Below, one piece after another: positions 43,748 through 56,540 of a DNA stretch of 64,000 nucleotides. The stretch spans positions 124,001-188,000 of the forward strand of contig CAUYUJ010016362.1 of NCBI GenBank assembly GCA_963575745.1, given 5' to 3'. Origin of the DNA: Prorocentrum cordatum (lineage: Eukaryota > Sar > Dinophyceae > Prorocentrales > Prorocentraceae). Both the position numbers and the translations under genes were made by a program. How positions within the stretch are numbered: the stretch's first letter is position 1; the number at the start of each line of letters is the position of its first letter. The notes under the pieces are model-generated. The model did no database searches. It was given only the letters and a program-made list of their open reading frames with translations, and was not told the origin of the DNA.

Positions 43748-46700
43748 AAGGGGATTTCCATTGGGAATGTCCAAGCTGCAAGAAGAACTACGGCCAGGCA
43801 AAACCTGGTCACTGACGAACGCCTGGCAAATTCAAGTTTGCCCAACCGTGGCAGCTGCCTGACAACCACTGAAAATAACCTCCTGTTCTGCTGAATCGGC
43901 AGCGCCACCGCTTGCGGCGGCAGCCGCGCCCAGGGCGCCAGCCGCGCCACCGCTCGCGCGGCTGCGAGCGCCGAGACCTGGCTCCAGAGCTGGACCAACA
44001 GCCGGCGCCAGCAGCCACGATATCACAGTAGGCATGCTGCTGAGCCCGTTGCGGGGCAACCTGCCTGGAGCGGAACCGGTAGCTCGGATGATCACAGAGG
44101 ACTGCCACATATCATAGCCAGAGGTGGTCGGCAGCAAAAAAGATATCCATCTTCACCGCCACCTGCGGGTAATCCTGCTGCTCGTCCACGACCCCCAGAC
44201 TGGTAAAGGTTCGATGTGCAAACTAGTCTGCAGAACCTACGGAGCCTTGACCCAAGCGTGGTAACGCGCGAGTTGCGGAAACTATACGTGCGGTGGTTCC
44301 ACGCCAAAGAGCCCACGATGCGACTCATCTTGACCAAGGCTGCTCTGGACAACGTCAGGCTTAACTTGATCAAGGGTGTCTGTGACACATGTCGGGGGCG
44401 CAGGGCTTGGGACCAGCCAGGGCATGCTGTATGCCATCTAGTGCACTGCCTGGCAAGTTCAACGAGGAAGTTGAATGCGACTTAATGTTCTACTAACAGG
44501 AGGACGCGATATTTCACATCATCGATCTCTGCATTCGATGCGCCACTCGAATCGAGATACCAGGTCAAACGATGACCAGTGTCTTCGATGCGTACCATCA
44601 GTGCTGGGTGCAATTTGGACCTGCCAAAGTATCCTACTTCGACGGGGAGGATCCCCTTAGAAATGACACAGCAAAGGCAGTCCTTGAGCCGACGGGCGCT
44701 GAGCTGAGGATACGCGCGCGTGGACATAGCGCTACGACAATTGAAGCCAGAAGTGGCGACATCTATTTCACGTCATGGAGACTGAACTCAAGAGGGTAGA
44801 CATACCTCTTTTGTTCACACGACTACTGCATGAAGCCTTGTTCGCCGCCATTGCGCTCACCTTTTGCAGCGAGGTTTTTCCCTGTAGCGCCCTGTTTGGA
44901 CGGCGGCCAGCGATGCTACCCGACCTGCCTGTTCTGGATCATGACAGCAGACAGACACATCCGATCACTCTCGAGAACAGGTGATCCGCCGGGCGTGCAC
45001 TGAGGCCATCACGCAAGCCGTTGCAGCAACCAAAACCAATCGTGCACTGCGTACCAAGACGACTATCACCTGTCATCACAATTATGATGAAGGAGATCTG
45101 GTTGACTATCATCGCCCCACGATCACGAGAACGGCCTTTTCCGGGTCGCCCGGAACGACCCCGACAGGGGCCAAGTTTTTATCCGAGTGGGAAGTCGCGA
45201 CGCGTTAGTCCAACATGGCGACGCACGACATTCATGGTGCATATAATTTTTGATCGCCCGAGAGATTGGCTCCGACAACACTGCGCTACGGACGGCGCTG
45301 GCATTTGTCGCCGGTCTACCTGCGGGGAGACATGTTCTGACATTCGGCTACGTCCTGACCAAAGCGGGAACGCTTCAGATGACGAGTGCGAGCCGAATAT
45401 TTCCAAAGGTACACTTGATCTCCAATACCTCATCAGAAACTTCTTACGCATCGAGAACGTAGTCTATGTCAGGCTAGCCAAGAGAATCCACGAGCTATTT
45501 CCGGTGGCTTATGCTGACAGCTGTACATTGGCGCAGTACGATAACGACGTGACTCTTGGCTTCCAATATAACGACGCCGAAGGCACTGCCCCGAATGTTC
45601 ATGACATAGCCGGATCAGCACATTCGACGATCATCCAATGCCCAAAGTCCACTAAGCTTCAAGCGGGCTTCGACCAAGACATGGCGAAATTTGAGGAACT
45701 GGCCGACGCGCCGACACAGGACAACGGCGCCAGAGAAGCCCCAGAAGCCGAACCACTACAGGAGGACGGACGGCGCCCTATATGAGGGATCGGAAGCGGA
45801 CCTTGGGGCACATGTTATGGATGTGTGGTGCGCAGAACTACAGGGGGAGAGGGAACTTTTTGAGGCAACTCCATTAGACGACCTCCTGTACCCACACGCA
45901 TGATCACTGACAACAGTGCGCTGGTCTTGGTAGCTGAAGAACAGCGGGGGCACCTGCCTGCGTGGGGTCACCCACGCGACTCCGACACTACGGAGACATA
46001 TCTTGTCCCGTTATGTTCCACGGACGAAGATACTTACGGATTGGCCTCGGATGACAACGGTCAATCGATAGAAGTCTGCTTTATGGCAGACATGTCAAAG
46101 GTAGCCTTATCCGAACAACATAGGATATTCGACTTCGGCCGTGCGACCACCATGCGAGTGCATGTGACTGCTGCCGCAAAACGAGTTGCGGTCGTCAAGG
46201 AGGAGAACCTCCTTGCGAAGGCCGACATTCAGGCGAACCCAGTCAAGGCATCGAATGCCCGACATTCTGTTTCAAGACATGGTCTGACAACAACTGGTTC
46301 AAGATGTATGATACATCAAAGGCGTCGAACATCATGACTTCGAGATACGTATACGAGTGGAAATTTGTGAAGAACGAAGAGGGCGAGATGGAGCGAACCA
46401 TATATCACGCCTGGTATTTCGGGGTTTCATGGGCCCCGAAGCCATTGATGCGGAGACTTTCCCTGGGGCGGCGCGGCGGCCAAGTTGGGCACTACTCGCG
46501 AGCGCGGCAGCGCGCGAGAGGCAATGGATCATCGATTCCCTTGACACCAACATGACCTTCCCGAAGGGACTAACCTATCAGGAAGTTGCTGAAGCAACTG
46601 GTGGAAAGGAACGCATGGCGCGATTTACATTGCCGCCTGGATCAGCATCGGCGCTTAGATCCCTTCCAGGATTCGAGCACCACGATGAGTCAAAGCGCCG

Positions 46701-47945
46701 CTCGCAGCGCCTCGAGCCAGGCACCTGCGCCAAGGATGCACCAAGAGCCTTCTCACTGAAGCTCAGGAAGACAATGAGAAGGGCTGGTTTCCGACCCACG
46801 TCCAACGACGAGGAGTTCGAGACAATCAACCACCATCTCACGGCCAGGCGCGCTGATAATTTCAATATGGCCGGCGCAGAGGACAGCGTCGACAGCTGCG
46901 TTAGGTGTGTCGAGGATCTTTCTGGTACATGTGCACTCAACAAACATACATATGCCAGTTGCGCTGTGAGGTATAACAAGGATCGGGGCGGTAGCGTTGC
47001 ACTTGATCAAGATGGATACACCAAACAGCTCCGTCTTATATCGCATCCTGAATTCACCGGTGCAGACGCTGACTCCAAGGCATCACAGGTGATCATTGAC
47101 GTGTCTGTCAGCCTCAGAGGCGCGTTGGCTTACGCTTTAATCACATAGGCGCGGTTGACGGTGCATGCTGCCCCCTTGCAACGCGTCGAAGAACCGACCG
47201 ACATACAGGTGAACGACCGAGCGCGATTACCAGGAAGCTGCAGGCCTGCCCTAACAAGGTCCCCCATCGACTCATAACTCCAACGGGCGGTGTCGACCTG
47301 CGCAGAGACTCCGGCTACCAACGCCCAAGTGGATATGTTGATGACGAGGTCAAAGAAAATGGTTTTCGCGGGGCAAGCCTGCTAAGGCGTGGTAACACGC
47401 CTGCTGGCGCGCCTGTCGCCCATCTTTCCGCTGCGCGCTGCAAGTCTCACCGCTTGCAGGCCCGATCGAGCGATTCAGCAGAAACGCTGGCACCAGCCCG
47501 CAACTTGGGGGACTGCTATCCCACGATCGCCACTCTGCACGAACTCCACGCAAGGCCGCTGGCACGCACTCAGTTGAAGGATATACTGGAGATGGGCGGC
47601 CTGAGCATTAAGGTCACACTGGCCATAGATGCTGAATATGTCTTCAAGTCCTTGGAGAGCAAAGACCTGAAGACACCGACCGAGTGTGCTCTTTTGAGCC
47701 ACATCAGTTTTATACGACAAATGATGGAGCGAGGTATCGTGCATAGTATACAGTGGTTTGACACTCGCGACATGACTGCGGATGGCCAGACCAAATTCAG
47801 CGTTGACAGAGGTATGCTCCGGTTATGGGAGGAACGCAACCTTTCAATCACGAGCTAAAGCGTCATTGTCCGTACCGGGCTGGCCAGACAACACTGTCTG
47901 AGGCCGCCTGAGAAGTGCTCGCGTGAAGGGCGATATGCCCGCCAA
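43748..47945 (+). pseudogene. Decayed Ty1/copia-type polyprotein (element 1)
   Basis: Broken frames in pol order. A knuckle-like piece (GDFHWECPSCKKNYGQAKPG, about 43750). Pre-integrase region (ELRKLYVRWFHAKEP, GVCDTCRGRRAWDQPG, 44260-44440). Integrase core (FNEEVECDLMFY, YFDGEDPLRNDTAKAVLEPT, ATTIEARSGD, 44460-44760) and integrase C-terminus (YDEGDLVDYHRPT, about 45090). RT (46320-47140: TFPKGLTYQEVAEATG, LPGFEHHDESKRRS, KDAPRAFSLKLRKT, VSLRGALAYALIT). RNase H end (DAEYVFKSLESKDLKTPTEC, WFDTRDMTADGQTK, 47450-47945). There are at least eight frame breaks and stops (for example a TAA after DLMFY). The YVDD motif of RT is replaced by RADNFNM. No LTRs were recognised. Confidence 0.85.
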
Positions 47946-49027
47946 GCAACGTGCGTGCAAGGGCACTCTTGCGTGCGGGTTCATCTTCCTTTTCAATCCG
48001 CCTGTTGCTGCTTTCCTTGCGCATATAGCGTTTGCTGTATAGTGGGCGACGGGCTCACGCTTCGTCTCCTCCCCCCGACTCTAAAGGGAGATTGGACAAG
48101 GGCGATAGATTGTCCGCGGCCGTTTGTACCCAAGCGGCCGGCCGCCAATATATGACTGAATGTCATCGCGAGGCACACTACTTGCCATCGAGGCCGAACA
48201 CATTTTCGCTTGACATGGCCCGTCGCTCCCGCGACGATCTCCTACTTCTGGGACTATCGTCGCTGCGGTACAACGAGTTGGATATGGGTTTTCGCCTAAG
48301 GCGAAACTGTTGGTTGGGCTTTCCAACCCTCTTTTCAAACTGAGGGAAGGAAGACATCGCTAGACCATCGCAGCGTTGCTTAAGGCAGAATTGCGAAGCC
48401 GTTGCACAATTCCAAGGGTCATTCTGTACCCCCCCCCCACCACGCGCGTTAGTAAAGCGGCTCGAATCTCTCGAGCCACGCGTGCCCTACACCCTCGCAC
48501 AAAGCGACCCTTCGTGCCTGTGCAAGCGTACGCCACTCGGCCTCCTTTGGGACTCACTGTTGCAAGGGGCGTCGTGGTGTGCTTGAACTGCGCAGTGTTG
48601 TCTGATCCCTTTCAATGCAGCGCACTCTCGGTTTCTGCTGAGAGGCATTTGTTCACCAGACGCCCCTTCGTCGTTCGGGACCCTCTCGTTCTCATAGTTC
48701 ACATTATCCTCATCCTCATTCGCATTTTGTTCCGTATTCCTCCGGTGATTCGTCAATTTTTTTTGTCCTCCTCATTTTTCCTCCTATTCGACATCCTCCT
48801 TATCCTCGTTCACATGTTCCTCCTCCTCATCCTCATTTGTTCCACGCCATCCTGTGGTGTTGGGTTTTCGTTTTAAAGAGACAGCGCCCCGCGTCAATCA
48901 TCCCGCTGCCCCCTTTCCGTCCTCCTCCTCCTCCTTCATCATCATCATCGTCATTATCAGCATCATCAGCATCATCATCATCATCATCACCATCATTGCT
49001 TTCATTCGCTTCAGCATACCCGTCATA
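47946..49027. other. Unassigned region with (CAT)n microsatellite
   Basis: No supported gene. It may include the right end of the decayed copia element, but no LTR pair was found. 48700-48840 is C/T-rich (CCTCATCCTCATT). 48940-48995 is (CAT)n. Confidence 0.5.
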
Positions 49028-49460
49028 CGTTTCGTGGCCACATGGGAGCTCCTCCGAAGGCCCCACTGGCAGGGTTCGCATGCAGTTCCACCCTCATCTC
49101 GGCGCACCCCTCACACGGTTCGTGGCCCCATAGGGAGCTCCACCGAAGGCCCCAGAGCCAGGGTTCGCATGCAGTTCCACCTTGATGTTAGCGCACCCCT
49201 CACACGTTTCGTGGCCCCATAGGGAGCTCCACCGAAGGCACCAGCGGCAGGGTTCGCATGCAGGTCCGCCCCCATGTCTGTGCCCTTCTCACACGGTTCG
49301 TGGCCCCATCGGCAGCTCCACCGAAGGCCCCATTGGCAGGGTTCGCGTGCAGTTCCACCTTCATCTCGGCGCACTCCTCACGTGGCCCCATCGGGAGCTC
49401 CACCGAAGGCCTCAGTGGCAGGGTTCGCATGCATATCCACCCTCATTTCGGCGCACCTGC
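49028..49460. repeat. 88-bp tandem array, about five copies
   Basis: Units begin near 49028, 49117, 49205, 49294 and 49380 (spacing 86-89). Each runs TTCGTGGCCCCATAGGGAGC…CACCGAAGGC…GCAGGGTTCGCATGCA…. The period is not a multiple of three, so it is not a coding repeat. Copies differ by 5-15%. All units are contiguous with no unique spacers, which rules out CRISPR. Confidence 0.92.
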
Positions 49461-49490
49461 CTTCATACACGCCGCAGTCCTTTTGCTGGC

Positions 49491-49614
49491 CCCCCTCTCC
49501 TTCGTCTCATCTCCCTCGCGGTACTCGCAGCCGCTTAGGCTATGCCGCGTTCGCTACTCGGAGTTTGCGCGCCCCCCCTCCTTCGTCTCATCTCCCTCGC
49601 TGTACTCGCAGCTG
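49491..49614. repeat. About 43-bp direct repeat pair
   Basis: CTTCGTCTCATCTCCCTCGC-GTACTCGCAGC occurs at about 49491-49536 and 49572-49614, 81 bp apart. 49615-50985 holds open frames in several phases (for example 49542-50072), but none that I can support as a gene. Confidence 0.8.
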
Positions 49615-50989
49615 CATATGGCTGGGTCCTTCGTCGGGCTAATTTGTTCGTGTTCCCCCGCCTCCTCCCGCTCCTCCTCCTGACGTGGCTTGCCCAGCCC
49701 CCGCGCGCAGGGTCCGGAGAGCACAGGCACCGCGGGGGCGCCCGCAGCGGGAGGGGGCGCGCAAGGAGCGAGGTGTGCAGCGGGGTAGGTTCGTGCCGTG
49801 TCGACGCGTGTGTTCGCGTGGCCAGCATGGGGCGCGTAACCCTGAGATGCGGTCGTTGCTTTGGGCGATGTTGTTTTGTTCGCACTGTCGGATTTCGGGG
49901 AATTTCGGTGAGTTGTCGCGGGGATGAACGCAGGCAAACAGCCATTTGTTTGATTTCGGGTTTTTGTCATGGCCTCAGGGGCAAAGCATCACCATCAGCA
50001 GAAGAGACTGGACCAGACGTGGGGCCAGGACCCGGAAAAGACCAGGAGGAGCAGATGGCAGAGTTGCGATGAGAGAAAATTGGATTCGGACGAGGATGCG
50101 GAAGATAATCAATAGAAGGCAGATCAAATCAATTCGGAAAAAATGGTTGTCCGCACAGTGGAGCAGAAACGCAATTACCGCCTTTATTCCCAACCCTGCT
50201 GTGCGTTAGGTCCTCGCTCTGGATCCGCAGCGCCGCGTTCCACCTCATCTCGTCCCTCTCCTTTTCCCTCCTCCTTTTCCTCCACCTCCTCCTCCTCCTC
50301 CAGCTCCTCCTCCTCGGTTCGGTTCTGTTCGGTCTGCGCAGAGAGGTTGAAGCGCTTGTGGAGAGAAGCAGACAAGAGAAGGCCCAAGGAGTGAAGAACC
50401 AGGCCAGAAAGGGACCACACAGGCTGGAACGGGTACTATCGCTGAAAGTGAATGGACTTTTAGAGGGGTGGAAAAAGGAAGGAGACGCGAGATGGCTAAA
50501 GAAAGAGACCTTCCCCTGAAACGAAAAACGCACTACTCTCCGAAGAGGCCGCCATACCCTCAAGGGCATAGGCATCACACAAGGGGTACTGCCTCAGATG
50601 GGATGCGCATCAGCTAGGGTCAGGTCATGGCCCTGGCATCTCCTTCCCCCCCTGTGCCCTTCGTGCGCCACAGTTACATTCACACTGTTCTGCAACCCGT
50701 CCAAAGGGGTGAAGGAGAGGGAGAGAGCTGACCGTCGTGGTTCGCCCCACGAACTCCACCTTTGGGACAGTGTATCACACAATACATGGCAAGTCCTGTG
50801 TCGAGATCTGGGTCCCACGGCGTGGTAAAAATTCTGAGTCCAAGCGGTAGATCACAGCCGTCGGTGGTGGGAGACAACGAGAGCAAACCCTTAAGTTCTT
50901 TTGCATCAGAGCGTGTCCGCCGTGGCCTGGGGCGTACTAGATCATTACAGGAGATTATTGCGATGGGTGGTCCAGGCACACGCGGAAAC

Positions 50990-51870
50990 CGAGAGCGTAG
51001 TTCTTGGAGTAAGCGTGACGCTATAGCGCAACAAAAGGGCCGATGGGGTATGTCTTGACATGGGCTGTGCGCCAAGAGCCATCATCCCCACCTCCATTGA
51101 GGCTACTGTGGGGTCTCGCATGAGTACACAACCCCCTTCCCAGGCTTCGCGTCAGTTGGGTTAGTGAGTTCACATAAACAGCCAGACGCGAGGTGGGCTT
51201 GAGGCGACGGGAACGGGAACCAACTTCACACTGGTTAGCGCGATGAAGCTTAACCCCAGGCACCCCAAGAAGCCGAACTATCTGGGGGGGGGGGAACCTC
51301 CACTACGAGGTGGCATCGGGCATTCCCGGGTCGTCTGACGGATGCTCCATAATGGTGGGAATTCCAAACAGCCAACCACCATATAGGAAACGAATGGTGG
51401 CACGCCAGTGGAATATTGCCCAGGCTCACTTGAGTGGCTTCCCGGGCCCGCAGATGCCCGCGGCCCCAACGATGAGAACTATCCCGAAGTGGACTCGGAG
51501 GTCGCACACCCCCAGGAGCATCGGGGGGAGCGGGAAGAGAGCGAGCCGCCGACCATGTTTCACAAGGCGGGCCTGCAAGCACGGCAGCAACTCTTCCAGA
51601 CCTAAGAAACAAAGTCCAGAGCCTGATGGACTGTGCATTGATGAGATCTCCATGCCCCCTGCGGTCTGAGACATCGATGTTTCGCACCGTTACTCGCGCA
51701 GGGAAGGTCTCCAACAGCGCTTCCACATGCCATTGCACACCCTCACGCCTCCTACGCCCCGAGAGGAGATGCAGCGCATGCATGGTAGGACACAGGGGTA
51801 GGGCGCGCGGACGAAAAGAGGAGGGAAGAGGGGGAACAGGGGGAGGGATGAGATCAACCTTGTCCTGAGC
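50990..51870 (-). pseudogene. Decayed methyltransferase-like domain of a LINE-like polyprotein
   Basis: Read on the minus strand from about 51810: MHALHLLSGRRRREGVQWHV (glycine/arginine-rich loop), VTVRNIDVSDRRGHGDLINA, then AAVLAGPPCETWSAAR at about 51570, a PPC motif with its usual ETWS context, then LRAREATQVSLGNIPLACHH. After frame breaks the C-terminal signature DDGSWRTAHVKTYPIGPF appears near 51060. In dinoflagellates this domain typically sits C-terminal to a non-LTR reverse transcriptase. The RT itself is not recognisable upstream (51871-54100), so either only the 3' end survived or the rest is too decayed. Non-functional. Confidence 0.6.
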
Positions 51871-54158
51871 CTGCATCCGTTTGCGAATGACAAGCATTCG
51901 TGATCCGATGGCAGGGCCCCGACATTGGACAGGAGGCCCAGGAGCAAAGTGGTAGGGCTTTCCCTGAGAACGATTGGCCGCAGCCCCCCCCCCCTATATT
52001 CCCGTTGCGTTTCATCTCGCCCCTGCAGCGTCGGAAGATAGCCGGGCTGGAGCAGGGGTACTCGACGCGCGGGTGAATTGCGCAGGTGTTGAACCAATCT
52101 CGGGATCGTGCGATAACCGCGTAGACGCATCTGGCATAGGGAGCCTGAAGCAAGCGAGGTGGGGGGCACTCGGTGTCTTATGAATTTCACCTCGCTGGGG
52201 TCGGAAATGTTGTTCGGGCACCGATGCGACATCGCAATCGGGGCAAACGTACATCGGCGCAGGCCTGGCGCGATCTCAAGCGGCGAGCGGCGAGCAGCAG
52301 CATTCAACGAGTGTCGCCAAGCAACGCAGTGCTATGCGCCTCAGGAGAAGGGCTTCGCCTTCTGAATCGCCCCCGACAGTAACGCTTTAAAGGGCTTGGG
52401 GTGAGCTCGAACGAAGTCGAACAGGCCTTCCCGAGGCGCGTCTTCGGGCCTCTGAGCGGGGTCTGTGCGAAACAACAACCAGGCAAACTCATCATCCATC
52501 AATGGGGCCCAACCCTCTCTGTTCTGCCAGACCAAATCTACAGGCACTCTAACCAAGGGAGGCGCAGAAAGAAGAATTACCAGGAAAAACCTCAGACGCG
52601 CCACAGTCGCCACTACAGGATGTTGGGAGCGATGGTCTCAAAGAGCGCATGCTCGGAGCTATGATGCTCTTTTCCATTGTGAGCTTGCAATGTTCAAGGC
52701 AGCGCGGCGCGCCGCGAGATGAGCCGCGCTCGTCCTGTTGGCCTGCGAGAGCGTTAGGCGCGGCCGAGCCCCCGGGGCAGCAGAAGTCTCGATGGGCCCC
52801 ATGGCCCCGCTAGCCGTGACTCTCGCTTGATCTTCGGCCGCCATCGATCCCGAAGCCGCAGCTCGGGCTCCATGGATCTCGTGGGCGAGTGCAGCGGGGA
52901 AAGCAAAACCCCACAGCACAGACTTGACGCGGTCAACTCAAGCACCAGAAAGACCAGGCACATTGCGAACACAAATGCCGCGCAGGGCAATCAATATTTT
53001 CGTTTTGGCTGAGTTAAGTTAGGGCGCGAGCCTAAGGGTAGGACAGAAACGAAGACAGGCTCGTACACAGAGAGCGCCACCCGCGGAACATCACGGGAGC
53101 GAGGTACAAAGAGAAGGACGGATAGATCACCAACAAAGGAGAGATCCGGCTGGGCTGACAACCAGACTTCATCCGTAGCACAACATCTGGTGGGTGGTTC
53201 AAATGCACCCTGGATTCCTGCTGCGATGGGGCGCGTTACTAGATCGCATTTTCTGGAGCACGGAAACAAACGCCAAATTGAAGATATCGGTGGCCAGAAC
53301 GGCCCCAGGGCGGGCCACACTACCTGGGGGAACGTAGTCTGAGGACCCCCGTACTTGCCAGACTGAGCTCCGCTGCGTTTCCTTGATCAAGGCTAGAGGG
53401 AGGGGGTCGCTGTGAAATATTGCCCGCGGATAGCTGCAGCAATTGCCGTGGCTCGCAACAGACGAACATCAGTGCGCCCGCGGTGACACAATGCATATTT
53501 CAATGCATTTCTCCATCGGCCTACTTGTAGTTATAGTTATAATTGTACGCTAGATTTTGAGGATCTCACACGCTGTGGTGTGACATGCGACATGGTTTTA
53601 AGGCGCTCGGCGGCATCCGGGTTCTCGGTGGAAAGGCCAGCTGGCGCTACAGAGCATACTGCCTCCGCGAGCTGAAGAGACACGCCGGCGCGACAGAGCA
53701 GAATGCCTCCGCGAGCTGAAGTGACACGTCGGCGCGCGTGGCAAGATGCCGGCACGCCGGCGCACAGCAGCGCGAATTGCCGAGAGCATTTGGGGGGCAG
53801 CCTGTCGCATTTATTCTTCACACGTTTGTATTATATTCAAGCTCGCGTCGCGAGTCGCACTTGTAAGATTTAACTCTGTGGTTGAACCATGAGTACGTTA
53901 GCTCCTGTCTGTCACGTCTGTTAAGTTGGCCCTCCAAACGTCCATCGGCCACGCGGCTGGGACAGCTATAGGCCTGAACCGAGCGACTTGGCCCCGGGAG
54001 TGTGGCTGGATTCTGGCCGCTCCCTGGCTCCGGATCGCAAGGGGGGTGGGCGCATCGTGGAGTGTGGCTGGTTTCCGGCCGCCCCCTCGTTCCGCCAGCC
54101 CCTGAAACCAAGCAGTAGCATCAGCATGGCCACGGAGAGCACGGGTAATGGCAAAGCA
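51871..54158. other. Unassigned region, possibly decayed LINE body
   Basis: Both strands have only short frames. A minus-strand piece near 52200 (CPDCDVASVPEQHF) could be a Zn-like segment of the LINE polyprotein and one at 52341-52613 looks protein-like (VWQNREGWAPLMDDEFAWLL), but neither is assignable. 53650-53736 is a 43-bp tandem duplication (CTCCGCGAGCTGAAG-GACAC). Confidence 0.4.
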
Positions 54159-54179
54159 CCGTACCCATGTTGGCTCAAG
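54159..54179 (+). other. Spliced-leader-like relict (19 of 21 bases)
   Basis: This stretch, from CCGTA to TTGGCTCAAG, matches the 21 fixed bases of the dinoflagellate spliced leader at 19 positions; mismatches are at 54164 and 54169. The exact 3' half (TTGGCTCAAG) is what trans-splicing would join to an mRNA. It is followed by AACGACGGAG, with no recognisable downstream gene, so the retroposed transcript, if any, was non-coding or has decayed. Confidence 0.6.
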
Positions 54180-54462
54180 AACGACGGAGTGCCGCGCCTC
54201 GGTTGAAAAAGGCAAGCGACTGGCCCGTCTGCTAGTGTGACGCGCCCGCCGCCTGGCAGACTGGCCGCTCACAGGTTAAGAGCCTGGTGCCCTGCCGCAT
54301 GCCACGCGAACGCACGCCAGAACAACTACTTGACTGCGCGCTGACGCTTGCCCAGACGAGGACCCCGAAGAAAAAGGACCTCAACAGGCTCTCCGCCGAT
54401 ATTGGGCTGGCCTCCGGCCAGCGCCGCCGATCCGGGGGGGGTGAGAGCGAGATGATGATGGG

Positions 54463-54990
54463 GATCCTGGGGGCGTCATGGAGGCTTTGGAGCCGTCTTG
54501 GGGGCATCTTGGACGGCCTGGAGCGATGTTTCGGCGAGTCGGAGCCCTCTTGGACCGTCTAGGGGGCCTACTGGTCCTCTCTTGGTTTTTTTTCGGCCGT
54601 TCTGTGCGGTCTGGGCTCTGGACTTGGGTCGTCTTGTGGCGCTCCTGGGCCGCCTTGGGCCCTTCGGGGGCCGTTTTGGAGCCGTCTTGGGCGCCTGCTT
54701 GGCGTGTCTGAGGGAGCTCTGGGGCCGCGTTGGACACTGTGAAGGCCCAAGAAACGAATATGCCGAACATATACTTTTCCCCAGAGAATGGGTCTATTTG
54801 TCAGTCTTTGGGCACTCTTGGAAAGTGTCGCGAGGGATCTTGGGGGCGTCTTGGAGGTTTCTGGAATTGTCTTCGGGGCATCTTGGTCGGTTCGAGCGAT
54901 GTTTCGGCGATTCGGGGCCATCTTGCGTTGTCTAGGGGGCCTCTGGGGCTTCTCTTGGCTTCCTCTTGGGCTGTCTTGGGCGGTCGGGGC
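54463..54990. repeat. Pair of diverged about 130-bp direct repeats
   Basis: GGGGGCGTC(A/T)TGGAGG…GCGATGTTTCGGCGA(G)TTCGG…GTCTAGGGGGCCT is found at 54471-54575 and 54843-54945. Both contain CATCTTGG and GCGATGTTTCGGCGA. The general G-rich, CTTGG-containing style recalls the repeat family at 21435. Confidence 0.7.
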
Positions 54991-56540
54991 TCCGGAAGTG
55001 GAGTTGTCTATATCCCCCTGTCCCCGAGCACCGAAAAACGCAGGAAATGACGTCGGAAATATCCCCGTGCACCGAACAACGTCGGAAATGCCGTCGGAAA
55101 TAACGCGCCCCCCCCCCCCCCCCCCATCAAGAGCTAAACTTTGGCGAGCTCAAGTCCACGCTCTCAGAAACGCACACGCCAGATCGGCGGATTCAGAACC
55201 TCGTTGAGGCCCACATCACGGGCGTCGCCGACTGGAAGAAGGTTGGTTAGCAGCGGGAGCGGGACATCGTGAATCAGTTGAAGGATGTCGCAGCAAGGGG
55301 CAACCTCCTTTTCAAGCCAAATTCCAGGCCCCTCCCACCTGGGCTCATCAAGCGTGACCCCGCACCAGGGTCAGGCCCAGCCAGCGTCGCTTCCAGCGCT
55401 GCCAGCGGGGCAGCAGTCAGCTCCACTTCCAGCGCCTGATAATGGCCCTCTGGCGGCCGCCGCAGCTGTGGGCGAGCAAGTTATGGCTGCCCTCGTGCTG
55501 CCGACGTTTGGCGCGCTGACTGCGTTGTCGACGTTGCCGCCTGCGCCCCCACAGGCGCTGGCGCCGCTGCAGGCGGCCCCCGCTGCGCAGCCGCAGCAGG
55601 AGGCCCTGGACCTTTCCATGGAGCTTTACATGGGGCTTTCCTGGTTTATCGACGTCGTCGAAATCGAGGCCGATATGGAGTCCCGGGTCGTCGCCTACGA
55701 GCAGCGGCTCGAAGCGCAGGCGGCGGTGGAAGCGCGCGCGGCGGTCGCGACGACCGAGACTGCACTCGCCGCCAGCGCCGCCCGGGAACGCGCGCGAGCG
55801 CAGCGCGAGTCGGGCCTCGCCGCGGCGGCCCAGCAGGCTCAGCCGGGCCAGCTTGTGGCCGAATCCCGCGCGATCACTGTCCAGAGTGAGAGCGCGTTCA
55901 AGGCCGAGCTCCAAGGGGAACTTCGCCAGTGCGAGGCGTTCCTGGCGCACCAGGGCGCCAAGGAACAGCATGGCGTCTTGAGGAGCTTGGCGGGGCAGAT
56001 CCATAACTACTTGGAAGACATATTCGCGCAGCGGGTCGAGGAGATGCAGGTCCAGCACCAGGATCGGCACCGGCGCCTTGCATCGGATATCGAGTCCGAG
56101 GGCCGCGCAGACCCGATGAAGGCAGAGACCCACGTCGGCTGCAAGCGCCACGCGCTGGCCGCGCAGCTCCGCCTCGAGGCCGAGGGGGTCGCCAGCCTGA
56201 AGCGGCGCGCCCCCGCCGCATAAGTCTCGAGCGACCGAGCGCGGCGACTCGCCGACGCCGGGGAGTGGGGGCGCGCGGGGCATTTGGAGACGGAGTTGAG
56301 CTCCAGGGCTTCCGCGCTCCAGGGCGAGCTCCGCGACCATGAGCGGCGCGTTCGCGAGGAACTCCAGCGCGCCGCTGCCGAGACGACGGTCGAGGCGGCT
56401 GTGGCGCGAGACGAGGCCCGCGCCGAGGCCACCGAGACTCGCGCCGCCACGCAGCGGCAGATCGACCAGTGGGCTGCGGAGATGGTGGCGCCCAGCGACG
56501 CGCGTCTCCGCGAGGTCACGCGCGCCGATGGTCGGCGCAC

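Noticed and set aside
49028-49460. CRISPR array
   Set aside because: Units are contiguous 88-bp copies without unique spacers and the genome is eukaryotic.
49542-50072. 176-aa plus-strand frame
   Set aside because: Leucine/arginine/cysteine-rich, spans a direct repeat, and competes with minus-strand frames of equal length. No support as a gene.
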